Shown: positions 1-11,424 of the stretch, piece by piece | How positions within the stretch are numbered: the first letter of the stretch is position 1 | Layout: the number at the start of each line of letters is the position of its first letter | Assembly (NCBI GenBank): GCA_032821775.1 | Contig: JAVLRN010000005.1 | Location: 1,488,001-1,552,000, forward strand | From: Sanguinoderma infundibulare | Lineage: Eukaryota > Basidiomycota > Agaricomycetes > Polyporales > Polyporaceae | Direction of reading: 5' to 3' | DNA: 64,000 nucleotides | Translations under genes and position numbers: made by a program | The notes under the pieces: model-generated | What the model was told of the DNA's origin: nothing | Databases searched by the model: none | Seen by the model: the letters and a program-made list of their open reading frames with translations, nothing else

Positions 1-450
1 GTAGGCACTTACTGAAGAGGGTGTCTTCAGCGCGCCAGGGAGCCCAGGAGGGCTTGTCGCCGACACGGGGCAAGAAGTTGACCCTGACCTGCTTGCGGAG
101 GCCGAAGACATTGTCGCCACCGGTGGCGTAGTCGTAGACGAGGAGGCGGATGCCAGGGCTGTATTCGGTGATGAGGTAGCCGACCCAGTTGGGCATGGCG
201 GGCTCGGCGTAGGTGATGCCGGGGTACTCGATGCCGAGGGGGGCCTCGTCGGAGGGGATGGTGTCCTCCCTGTTGTAGGAGAAGCCGACATCGGAGTAGG
301 AGTCGCCGCTGGATTGAGACGGGGCGCGGGGTTAAGACGAGAAACGGTCGACATCCGCAGAGAATCCTACAAGATCACCAAGTGTCGGAGGCCGTCGTAA
401 CCGCGCCAAGTTGGGCCAATATTAATGACGTTATGCTCGTCTGCGGGCAT
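1..450 (-). CDS. GDSL-type esterase/acetylesterase (CE16-like), 5' part
   Basis: Partial gene running off the left edge. The model starts at the ATG at 450. Exon 1 is 450-371, a 62-bp intron is 370-309 (GTAGGA...TCCAG), exon 2 is 308-13, and a GTAAGT donor follows at the edge. The join rebuilds a GDSL-like nucleophile block (residues VIFGDSYSDVG) followed by a YAEP...NWVGYL block and YDYATGGDNV, the usual order at the start of fungal carbohydrate esterase family 16 and related SGNH hydrolases. These enzymes deacetylate carbohydrates or small esters. No signal peptide is visible (the start is MPADEHNV), so a cytosolic enzyme, or a missed upstream exon, is possible. The catalytic Asp-His region lies outside the window. 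The family call is firm; the substrate is unknown. Confidence 0.8.
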
Positions 451-845
451 GGTAGTCTGTGTGCGGGGGGTCGAATGTCTTGCTATGGGTGCGGCGGGGC
501 AGGAGGAAAGAATTGGGTGCAGGTGCACGCGCTGTGGGTCGGACTAGGTAGTGGCAGTACCTCGCAAGTCGCGCGCTGTGTTGTTTGCGACGCCGATTGT
601 CCCAGCGCCTGCGCGGATCGGCGATCTGATCTGTGTGCTCAGCTCTGTGGCTGCTGCTCCTCCCGCGTCGTCCTCCGACTCTGTTCTGTACACACCGCTG
701 CCCGCGCCATCTGCGCTCACGACTTCCATGGCTCTCTAGCTTCTCGTTCATCCGCTCTGCTTGCTGTCTCTTGCTTTTGTTGCACGGTCTGCGTCCCCTA
801 GTCTGCTGTGTTCTCGATTCCGACTTTCCCGGGTCTTGCACAACC
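451..845. promoter_or_regulatory. divergent promoter between esterase and ATG2
   Basis: A 395-bp spacer between two divergent start codons, so it must hold both promoters. It is C/T-rich on the ATG2 side. I see no TATA box, repeat or conserved coding segment. The overlapping open frames here are not supported by any family resemblance. Confidence 0.4.
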
Positions 846-3800
846 ATGTTGCCGTCATTGTCATGGCTTCCCTCATTGCCCTCCATCGACTTCAGTCTCC
901 CTTCAGGCATACAGAAGCGTTTCATATCCTTTGCCCTCCGACAGTCCCTCGGCCATCTTCTCAAGCCAGGTCAGCTCGATATCCAGCAGGTCGACTCCCA
1001 GATTGGCTCCGGTTACGTCCAGGTCCGAGACCTCGAGCTCAACAATGAGGTAAGTCCCTTCTTCCCCTCCCCTACATATACGCTATACCCAGCTTACAGG
1101 CCATCAACGCCCTCATCTCCGGCCTCCCCATACGATTACACGACGGCTCCGTAGCCAAGGTCACCGCTCGTATTCCATGGCCAAATCCACTCACCTCCTC
1201 CGTCGGCCTCTCCCTCGAGTCTCTCCACCTCACATTCTACCTCCAACCTACAGTCTCTCCTCCATCAGACCGTCCCTTCGCCGAGAATCTTGCAGAGTCC
1301 GTTGCATCCGTTGCGGAAACCTTCATTCACGAGGAGCTTACTCCCAATGAAGAGGCTACTCTCCGCGAATCCATACACTCCGAGTCCTCCGCTTCTTCAC
1401 CATCACTCGACCCTCTCCCGGGCGGACTGGACCCCTTCATGTCGGAGGAAGAGGTTCACTTCAGCGAAGCCGATCCTCCTGGCGTTTCCATCTTTGCTAC
1501 TCTCATCGAACGCCTCTTAGCCCGCTTCCAGTTTGACGCGACCGATACCAGGATAACGATCGTCAATCCCCAGGAGGCGAGCTTCACCCTCATCGTTCCA
1601 GACATACGATATGGCACCGAATCGCAAGACGAATCCGTTCGCGCAACCAATACCCCCGCTTCGCCCTCGTCTGAAACGCGTCCTACTGGCGAGACACGCA
1701 AGGTGACCGTATCGGGTGTTACTGTTACCACTCGTTGTCTGCGTCCCATGAGTCCCCAGCCATTAACTCCCCCGGTGGTCTTGACCCCCAAGATTACTTC
1801 GCCTCCAACGCCCAGCTCACCTGTCTTGGAACCTTGTCCAAGCCCGCCGTCCCCACAACCCTCCCCGATTCCTCCCATCGACCCTCCATCGCCGCCTCCA
1901 CCCGAGCTCGGCCAAGAGCTCCCAACCGTTACTGTCGAGTCTCCATTTGAGCCCGAACCATCATCGCCAGGCTCAGAATCATCTGACATGGACGAGGAAA
2001 CCCAGATGTACATGTCGCAGTCTATTCTTGGGCTTCCTCCGCGGCCAGTGTCTCCCGCCAGCTCGGTGGCCAGTAGCATGTACCAAAGCGCAGTGGACAC
2101 TTCAGAGCCAGATCCAGCGCTCGACGACATCCCAGAGGAGGAGCCTCCTCATTCGCGCAGTCCAACCCCATCAGATAGGCCTGCTCAGCCTTCCCCTTCC
2201 CCTCCGCCAGTTGCTCTTGCTCTTGCGCCAGATGTTACAGAAGTACTACCATCTCAAACTCTTGAAGAAGTTTCAGCTCCACCCTCGTCGCCGCCAATGG
2301 CATGCTCACCTCCACGACGCTCATCTCCTCCTCCATTGAGACTTCGCACAATGGACATCGAGGACGAGACTGTCCTATCCTTGGGCTCTGAGCCCATCGA
2401 GCTCCGCCTCACTACCTTTCCTCCCTTCCGCCCTGCTCCACCACCTCGTTCTGCACAATCTACATCCTCTTCAGGGTCACACGACAATCAGCAACAAGCA
2501 CGTCCGAAGACTGGTGCTACTCTCATTCGCCAGGATAAGATTCGCATCGAGCTCACCATGGGTACCATCGCCTGTGCTTTCAGAGCGCGGCAAGTTCGGA
2601 ACATTCTCGACATTGCGGAGATGTGGACATCACATTCTGCCTCTTCAGTCGAGTCTCGTCAACCTAATGCGACAAGTTCACCTTTACCGTTCGATGATAT
2701 TGAGGGGCATGTACGTATCCGTGGTCTTGTCCTTCTGCTCCTGCCGGCTGCCCGTTCGTCCGGTGCGAGTCCAGATGATGCGCTGACCGAGTACTTTGCG
2801 CGACCATTGATTCCTCCCAATCTGCATCGTGGATACACTCGAATTCACATCGAGGGTATCGGAGCCTCGTTGTCGATGAAGCGCGCAGATCCTCCCAAGG
2901 GTACTCGTGCGCCGTCGAAACGAGACCCTCCTTCGATCAGCGCGACACTCACGATCATGGACATTTCTGCATTCGCCTTCCTCCCTCGGTCAGGTTCTCG
3001 TGCAGAGATGACCGCTTCCCCCATCCTCATTACCGACCCCCATTTACCGTCACAATACCCCTCCACGCACGTGCACCCGACGCTCGGTGCGACGACAGAA
3101 CCCAGCTCCTCATTACCCAACTTCGACGTTGCAGACTGGACGGATCCCGCACAACGGAGCACGACCGCGAAGCTCTCGCCTTGGCGCACGAAAGCGGCGC
3201 AACATCCGCCCAGTGCTGGCCGGTCTCCTTCGCAGCCGGCCGGTGGTGATGAGTATCCGTTCTTATCTTCACCCTCCACGAGTCCCCACAGGAGGACGTC
3301 AGACCTTCCAAAGGCTGCAAGCCCGTCATCTGCTCGTCCGATACCCGTCGTATTGCCGTCGTCCCCTGGCAGGCTTGGGCTCGCCGGTATGTCTTCCTCT
3401 CCTGGCAGAAGTATCCCTCCGCCTCCAAAGCCGTTTTCCTCGGCATTGTCGGTGAAGTTCCGGTCCGCGCCCCCTCGTCCGAAAGAGGGCCGCACCGCCG
3501 GGGATGTACAGGTCTCCTTGGCCCCGCTCCACGTTTTCTTGGATACGGGATTGATCCTAGCTCCTCGGGAGCACGGGAAGAGCGAGGTGCTTCAATTTGT
3601 TGAAGAGCTCACTGCGTCACCTGGACGTGTGGAAGAAGAGGAGGTCATTCAAGACGATGTCGAGGAAGGTGTGTTTGACGACGATATCGAGGAGTATCGG
3701 CCTGCCACGCCTCGAGGTCCTCGGTCGCAACATGACCGTGAGGTGGAGCGGGAACGTGAACGTCGCAGGCTGGAGCAACTTGTCCTGGAAGACCTCGATC

Positions 3801-6800
3801 TTGGATACGATTATCGAGGTCAAGGGCAGGTCAAGGTTCCTGCGACTCCCACTTCACGGCGTTCAGGCGTAAGTCGTCTTTCGGCTGGCATTTTTCCCCT
3901 GTTGATTGACACTATCAATAAAATAAAGAAGAGAAAGAGGTCGAAGCCCGACGGCCCAACAATCTCGATCAATGTGCCTGCCCTACGCGTGGAGATACGC
4001 ACTCCGTTTCCGCCCAACCGGTCGCCGCGCGCGGGTGCAGTGGTGTTGGATGTACACGACTTGCGTCTCTCCCCAGGAGTCGCACCCGAGCAAGATGTGA
4101 CCCCAAGTGCGAGGTTTGGCACTGCTGAGGAATTGTATGGGGACGGTGCTCAGAGTCACCGAACAAGAGGGGGAGATAATGTTTTGCTTGGTGCAAGCTG
4201 GAAGCGGGTCGTGGTGGCGTACTCAATCGTTGGCGAATCAAAAGCTCGCACGATACTGTCGTTGGGTTCGCTCTCGCACAGCGAAGGCGACCAGGCTTCG
4301 CACTTCGGCGTCGGCACCACCCCTCCCTCGCGACACGCCGGTGGCCACGATCTCCGCCCGCACGCCGTCGTGCGCAAGGCGCAAACTGCGTCTCAGCTGG
4401 ACGGCTTCCAGTCCGTCGGCAAGACGGCCGTCTCGGTCGAGCTTCCGTCCATCCACATAGAGCTATCGAAGCCGCTCATCGACGGCTTGCAGCTTTGGGC
4501 GGACGACCTCACGCAGCTGATGGAGGCCGCATTCGCGGAGCAGGCAGGATCGGACGCTGGCACGCAGCGGGGGAGCGGCGAATCGAGTCTGATCGGCAGT
4601 CGGTACTTTGCGAGGGCGAGCACCGTTGGGAGTGGTACGGAGAGTGGTGGGGCGAGTCTCGCGAATACTATCCGGGCTCGGCCGGAGCAGCGCAGCGAGA
4701 CAGCGGTGAAGATTGCTATCACTGAAGGTGCGACTCCTCCGGCTTTCTTGTGATATTCTGAGACTGAAGATGGCCTTGCAGTTGTGCTGCGGTTGTTGGT
4801 ACCGAGAGAGACGAACGGACAGATCGTCGCCGTTCGGCCTTTTGACGTGACTGCCTCTGACGTCGATGTGTTGCTTGAGCTCAAGCCTGAGGGAAAGGTG
4901 CGTGCACCACGTAGCATATCCGAGTAATATTTGCGTTCTCATTACTCGTCAGGATGAGACTGTTGCAACTGTCGGTGTCATGGACTTGAATGTCTACGAC
5001 TTATCGACGACCAGTCGCAACTGTTTCCTATCGTTGACGACTCCTCGCTCTTTGGTGCGTGTTGTTGTCACAGGCGGCGAGGGTGCTTCATTCATGCAGC
5101 TTGGACAGAGTACCACCACGCGGTCCGCGCTCAAACTCCGTTTCACGTCTTTGGTCGTACCGGAAACAACCGCAAAGGAATCGAGAGTGCGGCTTACTGT
5201 GGATGGCATCACCTACAATTTCCATCCCGATATCGCGTGGGCTACGGACCTCGGTCGCTTCTTCAAGGCCCCTCCTGGGGTATGGCTTTTTCGGTTGCCT
5301 ACGTACTGAGTGATTGCTGATAATCGTCATTGTCACAGGCCTTCGAATCGGTTGTCCCGAGCGAACGGACCCGAGTGAACGTCAAGGTCCATGACGTCTC
5401 CATACGGCTGTTTGCGCCGACGCACAAGGGCGCTCTGCTTCCCTACATTGGGGAGCTCGAGTTCTCGACGGTCATCGAGGGCAACTCGCCCAATATGTCG
5501 ATGAACCTTGGCGTGCCGTCGTTCTCGTTGCTGTTGATCGACGATCTAACCAGCAATGAGGGTGATGTCACCCCGGCGCGTGCATCTTCTGCCTCTCATG
5601 GCGTTCCGTTCTGGAAGGTCAGGTTCCATGAATTTCTTCGATGGGTGTATTGAACTGACGGTCTGATGTAGACTTGGGGTTATGCGCTGATTACGGACAT
5701 CTCAGACCTTGTTCTGTCGTTCAAGCAGGATGGGTTGATGACGCCCGCTGACAGTCGCGTGAGCATACTCTGATTCGAAGTGCATGAAAGAAAAGAAGGC
5801 TGACAAAGGCGGTAGCTCGTCGTCGACAGAGGGAATGTCCGTGTGCACATGTGCGCAGACAGTATGGGAGCTCTGGGCGCCTTCGTTGGCGACCTTTCGT
5901 CCGCCTTCAAGTCGCCCGATGCAGAGTAAGCACAGCCCACTGTGTGAGGCGGTATAGTAGTAAGCTGAATGATTTATAGACCCTCTGAGCCGAAGCCGAA
6001 GTGCGAGCCCTCAAACGTTACTGAGAGGGCAACACCAGCTCGTGGACTGCTTGGTAGGTTGCTAATAGATCTGCAGCATCCAACGGCCCCTAACCCCGTG
6101 GCACAGCATCTCTCGACGAGCAAGCGTTCAGGCGTCTTCCGGAAGTTGGAGCAGCGCCTGACATGATCGAGGACGACCTGCCGACCAACCCTGACTACCT
6201 CGATGAACACTTTGGCGCCGCTGCCGGTCTCCGAGAGTTCAGCGACGATGAGTTCGAGGAGGAGTCTGACATGGAGAGTTCCTACATCCAACACGGTGTT
6301 ACTGAGGGCGTGAAGGGCGCGACGTCTAGCTTTGGTGGTGAGACCATAAGGATGCTCCGTCCGGAAGGTTTGCGCATCGTCGAGAATTACTTTGAGACTC
6401 TCCCTCCGGATCCGGGCGAAGCCGCGAGGTATGTCTCTTTGTGTTTTGGTGCTATTTATGCAGGCTGACAACCTTGCAAGCTTCGGGGACACTACCTTAC
6501 AGGTCCGGGTTCACGACTTCAACGCCACCCTCCTCCTTTACGATGGCTATGACTGGGTTCGCACAAGGAAGATCATCGAGGAGAAGGCCAAGGAGATGCG
6601 GCGCAAGCTTGCCAAGATCCGCCAGCTGGTTGCCAGTGGGCAAACTCCAGACCCTAGCGTCGAGGAGACCAATGCCCTCCTGTTCAACTCGGTCTACATC
6701 GGCTTGGATCACAACGTCGACGAGTTGGAGCCCGGAGCGCTCATCGCGGCAATTGATGAAGAACTCAACGAAGAGTTTGAGACGAATTCTCAGAGTTCCT

Positions 6801-8361
6801 GGCAATCTCTCAAGCCGCAGCCGTTGGCTTCGCCTGGACGAGGTGGCTCTCACGCTTCTAGGCCCCATCGCAGGCGTCTCCATAGGTCGAAGGGCCCCAG
6901 CATCGAGATCAAGCTCATGAACGTTGATGCGGAGGTGGACCAATATCGTCCTGAAGCCGCGCTGATCTCTCGCACCTTCGCCATCGTGAGGGATGTGGAG
7001 ATCTTGGACCATATCAAGACCTCGACTTGGAAGAAGTTCTTGACCAGCCTTCGCACAGATACTCGCGGGAACGTCCGCGAGACTGACTCCAACATGGTCC
7101 AGGTTGAGCTGCGGATGCTTCATCCCGTTCCGGGTCACCCCTCCGAGGAAGCTAGGCTCCGAGTAATGTTTTTCTCTCATGCGTATCTTTAGGATACTTT
7201 CTAACACGTCCATTCACAGGCGAAGATCCTTCCCCTGCGGCTTCACGTGGATCAGGACGCCCTTGACTTCTTAAAGCAATTCTTCGCGTTCAAGGACCCT
7301 GATGCTGCTCCTCCAGCTAACACGGACCCGGCTGACGAGATATACTTCCGTGTGTATTGTTTATGTTCTCGCGTACTTCGGGTCTGACCATGTGATACAG
7401 AACAAGCTGAGGTCTTCCCTGTCGATATCAAGTTGGACTACAAACCGCGCCGCGTCGACTACAGGGCGCTAAGGGAGGGCCGTACGATTGAGCTCATGAA
7501 CTTCTTCCACTTCGACGGCGCGGAAATGACCTTAAGGCACATCACCTTGAAGGGGGTAAGATACTTCCTTGACCGGGCCTGACGGTTCCTACGCTGACGT
7601 CTTGCGTAGATCACAGGATGGCCCAGGTTCTTCGATCTGCTGAACGATCTATGGACGCCAGACGTGAAGGCGACCCAACTGGTCGACGTCATCTCTGGTG
7701 TATCGCCCATCCGCTCCGTCGTGAACGTTGGATCGGGAGTGGCAGACCTGGTCCTGCTCCCCATTGCTCAGTATAAGAAGGATGGACGTGTCTACCGCGG
7801 GCTGCAGAAGGGCACGAATGCGTTCATCAAGTCGACCGCGATGGAGGCCATCAAGCTCGGCGCTCGCCTTGCGACGGGGACTCAAGTCATTCTGGAACAG
7901 GCGGAGACTGTGCTGGGCGGCCAGTTCACGGACGAGGTCATGGCGGAAGCTGTCCAGGTTCCGACTATGATGGAGCTCGACGAGGGCGAGGTGGATGAAG
8001 AGACGAGGGACCTGATCAGCAAGTACGCGGAGCAGCCCGTGAATGTCAAGGAGGGCGTGCAGTCGGCGTACAGGAGCTTGAAGCGGAACCTCAACTCAGC
8101 GGCGCAGACCATCCTCGCTGTGCCCATGGAGGTATACGAGCGTTCGGGAAACGAGGTACGTCTATATGTCCTGAAGGCTTAAACACAGCTGACCCTCGAA
8201 TTCAGGGTGCCGTCCGTGCTGTCGTGCGCGCAGTTCCCATTGCAGTCTTGAAGCCTATGATCGGCGCGACGGAGGCCGTGAGCAAGACGCTGCTCGGTCT
8301 CCAGAATACGCTAGATCCAAACATTCGCCAGGAGAACGAGGCCAAGTACAAGCAACGATAG
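846..8361 (+). CDS. ATG2: autophagy-related protein 2 (lipid transfer protein)
   Basis: Atg2 is a rod-shaped bridge-type lipid transfer protein that feeds phospholipid from the ER to the growing phagophore together with Atg9 and Atg18. Fourteen exons: 846-1049, 1100-4727, 4782-4897, 4953-5279, 5339-5617, 5672-5758, 5816-5925, 5980-6053, 6107-6428, 6481-7162, 7220-7349, 7401-7555, 7610-8155, 8206-8361. They sum to 6816 nt, 2271 residues. The N-terminus has the chorein-like segment ([19 protein letters not shown]). The C-terminal region has the very conserved block from 7401 to about 7870 ([19 protein letters not shown], then [12 protein letters not shown]). Between about residues 200 and 500 lies a long Pro/Ser-rich, probably disordered insertion. 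A 60-nt in-frame, intron-like segment at 3869-3928 is kept as coding in this model but could be spliced. Identification is very secure. Confidence 0.95.
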
Positions 8362-8563
8362 ACACGATCTTTTTGAACCTTGCAAGGACACTGTACCTCT
8401 ATACGCACGCTTGTAGTCATTCATCTTACCAGTACAGTTACCTGGAACATATCTCATAGCATGCACGTGTACATTACATAGCAATACACCAACTGTGGAC
8501 TGACCGCAAAGCATAATGACATGAGAAAGCGGAAGAAGGTGGGAGGAAATGCAGAAGGATGGT

Positions 8564-9350
8564 TTAGTCGATATCCATACCCATCGACCGACCCTCGCCG
8601 GCGATGAGAGCACTCCGTGGCTTCGCCGCAACCTTGATCTTCTCCCTGATCTTCTCGGCTTGGGGGGTTATAGGCTGGACGAGCTTGATGGAGGTCTTCT
8701 CGAGCTTGCGCTTTCTGTGCGCTTTGAGCTTCTCCCGCGCGACAGCCATCCTGAACCACGTTGGTCGGCAGAGAGGTCGATGGTTTCAGAATGGAATGGA
8801 CACACCTGTTCTTGAAGAACGCATGCTCCCGCTTCTGCTTGATCTCCGCTATCCTCTTCATAGCCTTCACCGTCGTCTCCACCAACTCGCGGTTATAGCG
8901 GACAGGGACATTCCTCCTCTTCTCGAACTCGATCGTCGAGTCCTGCAAGATGAAATAAACGTCGGCGGTACGTGGCGAAGGAAAGGAGAGCACTCACGAT
9001 CGTCATCTCTTTACCAGCAGCCTTCCGGAAAGCCTTCGTCCAGCGTACCTTCCTCGGGTTACGCTTCATCCTTGAGGTGGCGTCAGGATACAACGAACGA
9101 GCGGTGCAAATGCGTAGTTCTTACTTGAAGTTTTTGTTACATCTGACAGAGCCATTTCAGATGGGTGTTGGAAAGGAGAGGAGCACAAAGACATACTTTG
9201 AACTGCAGAACCGGAAGACTTTCGCATCGTTCCGGACGAACGCGCTCCCTTCGGACGGGTTGAGTCTCGTGCCATCGATCAAAAGTCGCACTACACACCG
9301 TGCCCCGGGTAGACGCTTTTTGAGCAGAAGTAGCACTTCTCGATACGCAT
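8564..9350 (-). CDS. RLP24: ribosome biogenesis protein Rlp24 (L24e-like)
   Basis: Rlp24 is a placeholder for ribosomal protein eL24 on pre-60S particles and recruits the AAA ATPase Drg1 in the cytoplasm. Six exons: 9350-9299, 9248-9197, 9142-9125, 9070-8998, 8942-8806, 8750-8564, together 519 nt, 172 residues. The N-terminus [18 protein letters not shown] and the following [15 protein letters not shown] carry the L24e zinc-binding cysteines. [20 protein letters not shown] is the family core. The tail is basic and coiled, as expected. Exon 3 is only 18 nt and is needed to restore the SKCNKNFKMKRNP block. The length is slightly shorter than yeast Rlp24 (about 199). Very secure. Confidence 0.95.
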
Positions 9351-10020
9351 GGCAGCAGCAGGTCGGTGTACAGGACAACCGTGCAGTACCTGATGAGGCT
9401 CCAGAATTTCTGGCGCCTGTGAAAGGCAAACAAGCACAAATAAATCGCCCATATAACCGCGTCACAGCCCCAGACGCGTCTCGGCCGACCATTCCCCCCA
9501 CTCTCCCATGCAACGACGTCGTCATCGACACGTTCTGTCCGTAGAACCCATTATTTCTCAATGTTCTGCGTGCCCTCAATGAATCCTCAAGCCCTCAAAG
9601 CGTTCAAGTCCAAGTTTCAATAACGCAACGGCGTGACAACATGGCGACATAACCAGTTCTCCAAGACACCCAACCAACATCAGCACCCGCCCTTCTACCC
9701 GCCATCAATGTCGGTCGGTGTGATATGAAGACGGAAGCGCTATGCAAGAATCGCAAGTTGAAGTGAATGACTCGTTGTAAGCAAATGCTATCCGACCGTG
9801 TTCTCTTGAGTGTTCCACAGCCCCCGCGATTGCGAACCCTGCACGAAACCCCTGCTTTATGCCAGCTATTCAAGACCTTGCGACTTCAAGAAACGACCAG
9901 CAATTGATTCAAAGCGTATACGACGACAGCAAGCTCGACAAGAAACAAGATAGTATATAGATACATTGTGATTAGTTGGAGGTATGAAAGATATAACTGC
10001 AGGACAGACGCAACAGATCC
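9351..10020. other. intergenic, no gene seen
   Basis: A 670-bp spacer that holds the promoter of RLP24 and the 3' flank of the small gene ending at 10021. The overlapping open frames on both strands have no recognisable family features, and I found no repeat. Confidence 0.4.
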
Positions 10021-10625
10021 TCAATGGTGGCCCTCAAGCTGCGCGCCAGACCGACCCTTTTCAGCCGCCACAGCATGAGCAAGGTCCTGCAACAGTCAAT
10101 CAAGAAACGACGTGAGCGAACAGTAAAGGCAAGACGCCAAACGCAACGCACGACGATCAGCGACGCCAAGCTGTGACGCTTCTTGACGTGGGGCTCTGCA
10201 ACGCCGTTCATGGCGACGTCGAGATTGAGCGCGATGTCGCGTTCCTCGCGAGAACCTTGTTCTTCGGGAGGAAGCTAGAGCTAACAAACGTGAAGACATC
10301 AAGAAATGAAGCAGAAAGCAGTACACGTACAACATGCGACCCTTCACCAGCATTCGCGACGGGCTCCTCGACGGACGGAAAATCCACTGTTTGCTTCAAC
10401 CGCGGCCGCAGCTTCAATCCAGCGTTCACGACGCATCTCTATGAACTCACTCACCATCAACGGCTCCACAGGCTTTCGACGCGTTGGCGCCCGCGGGTAG
10501 GGGTGGAAACGAAGGAACACGGATTCACGGTAGCTGGGAAGCCGGAGGGTGTCCTTCTGGAGCTCGTAGGACATAGAGGTGAAGGAGGGGAAAGGGAAAT
10601 CGCGCATCCGCTGGATGCTAGTCAT
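10021..10625 (-). CDS. uncharacterised small protein, family member 1
   Basis: No known family recognised. Four exons: 10625-10455, 10393-10331, 10274-10152, 10086-10021 (423 nt, 140 residues). The model is supported by a paralogue at 60325-60954 with the same exon number, intron phases (all phase 0) and exon order. Shared blocks are PSFT near the N-terminus, RLPSYRES, RFHPYPRAPTRRKP, then LM before intron 1, QTVDFP and AGEGSHV. The last exon is a short helix-like segment ending QLEGHH. No signal peptide, membrane segment or cysteine motif; the protein is basic in the middle. Intron 1 (61 nt, GTGAGT donor, AAG acceptor) is the least certain join, because a shorter 43-nt choice also keeps frame. 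Likely a soluble, fungus-specific protein of unknown role. Confidence 0.65.
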
Positions 10626-11350
10626 GATGGTGCGTATTAGTTTGTCTATATGTGAGGGGGGAGGGCGAAACGTAGAGAGCGAAGGAAGTTGGACGGGAGA
10701 AGGGGAAGAGAAGGGGAAAAGGAAGGAAGCTGGCCAGAATTCGGGGAGCTAGGCACATTTTTAAGGCGAGGCCGTGGGCAGGAGGGCGATTCCGTAAAGA
10801 GGAAAGCGACGCATCAGCTACGGGCAGCGGGTCGTTCGCCCGTTTCCGACGCACGGTCCCAAGGCGCTGCCTGCGACGTGCTCCCCGAACGCCTTTGCCT
10901 TCGAACCCATTCGATCGGCTCCTAGTATTCCGGATACGTGTGGCCCCCTCCCCACACCGAACGCCACGACAAGGACACGCAAGTCACGCCAGTACGCCAA
11001 AGCTCAAGCAATGAGCATCCGAGCGCTCAATGTCGACAGACCCGCCAGCCAGGGCACAACGACCCGCAACCGTCACCTGTCAGCACCTCAAGACTTCTAT
11101 CCTTCGTGCAGTAACGCATGCCAGGATAACCTCACAGAAGAGTGAACTTGCTCAGGCATGGTGGGCTTAGCGCATGGCAAGAACGAACGCAATGCGGGGC
11201 GACTGCCAGGGGAGATAGCTGGACAAACTCGCAGGTGAGTCAGCTTGCCAATATGGTCCACATCTCTCCTCCTGCGCGTACGCCCGGTGTCGTCCATTCG
11301 CATTTCCCAGTGGCCTCAAGAGCCCCTCTACCCTGTGATTGCTTGCAACC

Positions 11351-11389
11351 CCACACTGTTCGACGCCCTGGGGGCGTCGAACGGTGTGG
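11351..11389. repeat. 18-bp inverted repeat, 3-nt loop
   Basis: Left arm 11351-11368 begins CCACACTGTTCGACGCCC. The right arm 11372-11389 is its reverse complement except for one G-T type mismatch. The loop is TGG. As RNA or extruded DNA it would form a very stable GC-rich hairpin. No coding context. Confidence 0.85.
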
Positions 11390-11399
11390 GTGCAGCAGC

Positions 11400-11424
11400 G
11401 TGACGTGACATACCGTCACGTCAC
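11400..11424. repeat. 10-bp perfect inverted repeat with CRE-like cores
   Basis: GTGACGTGAC at 11400-11409 and GTCACGTCAC at 11415-11424 flank a 5-nt loop ATACC. Each arm contains TGACGTGA/TCACGTCA, which resembles half of a bZIP cAMP-response-type site. It sits 10 bp from the larger hairpin at 11351-11389. Confidence 0.8.

Noticed and set aside
1456..2130. 224-codon minus-strand open frame inside ATG2
   Set aside because: Gly/Ser-rich antisense shadow of the Pro/Ser-rich ATG2 insertion.
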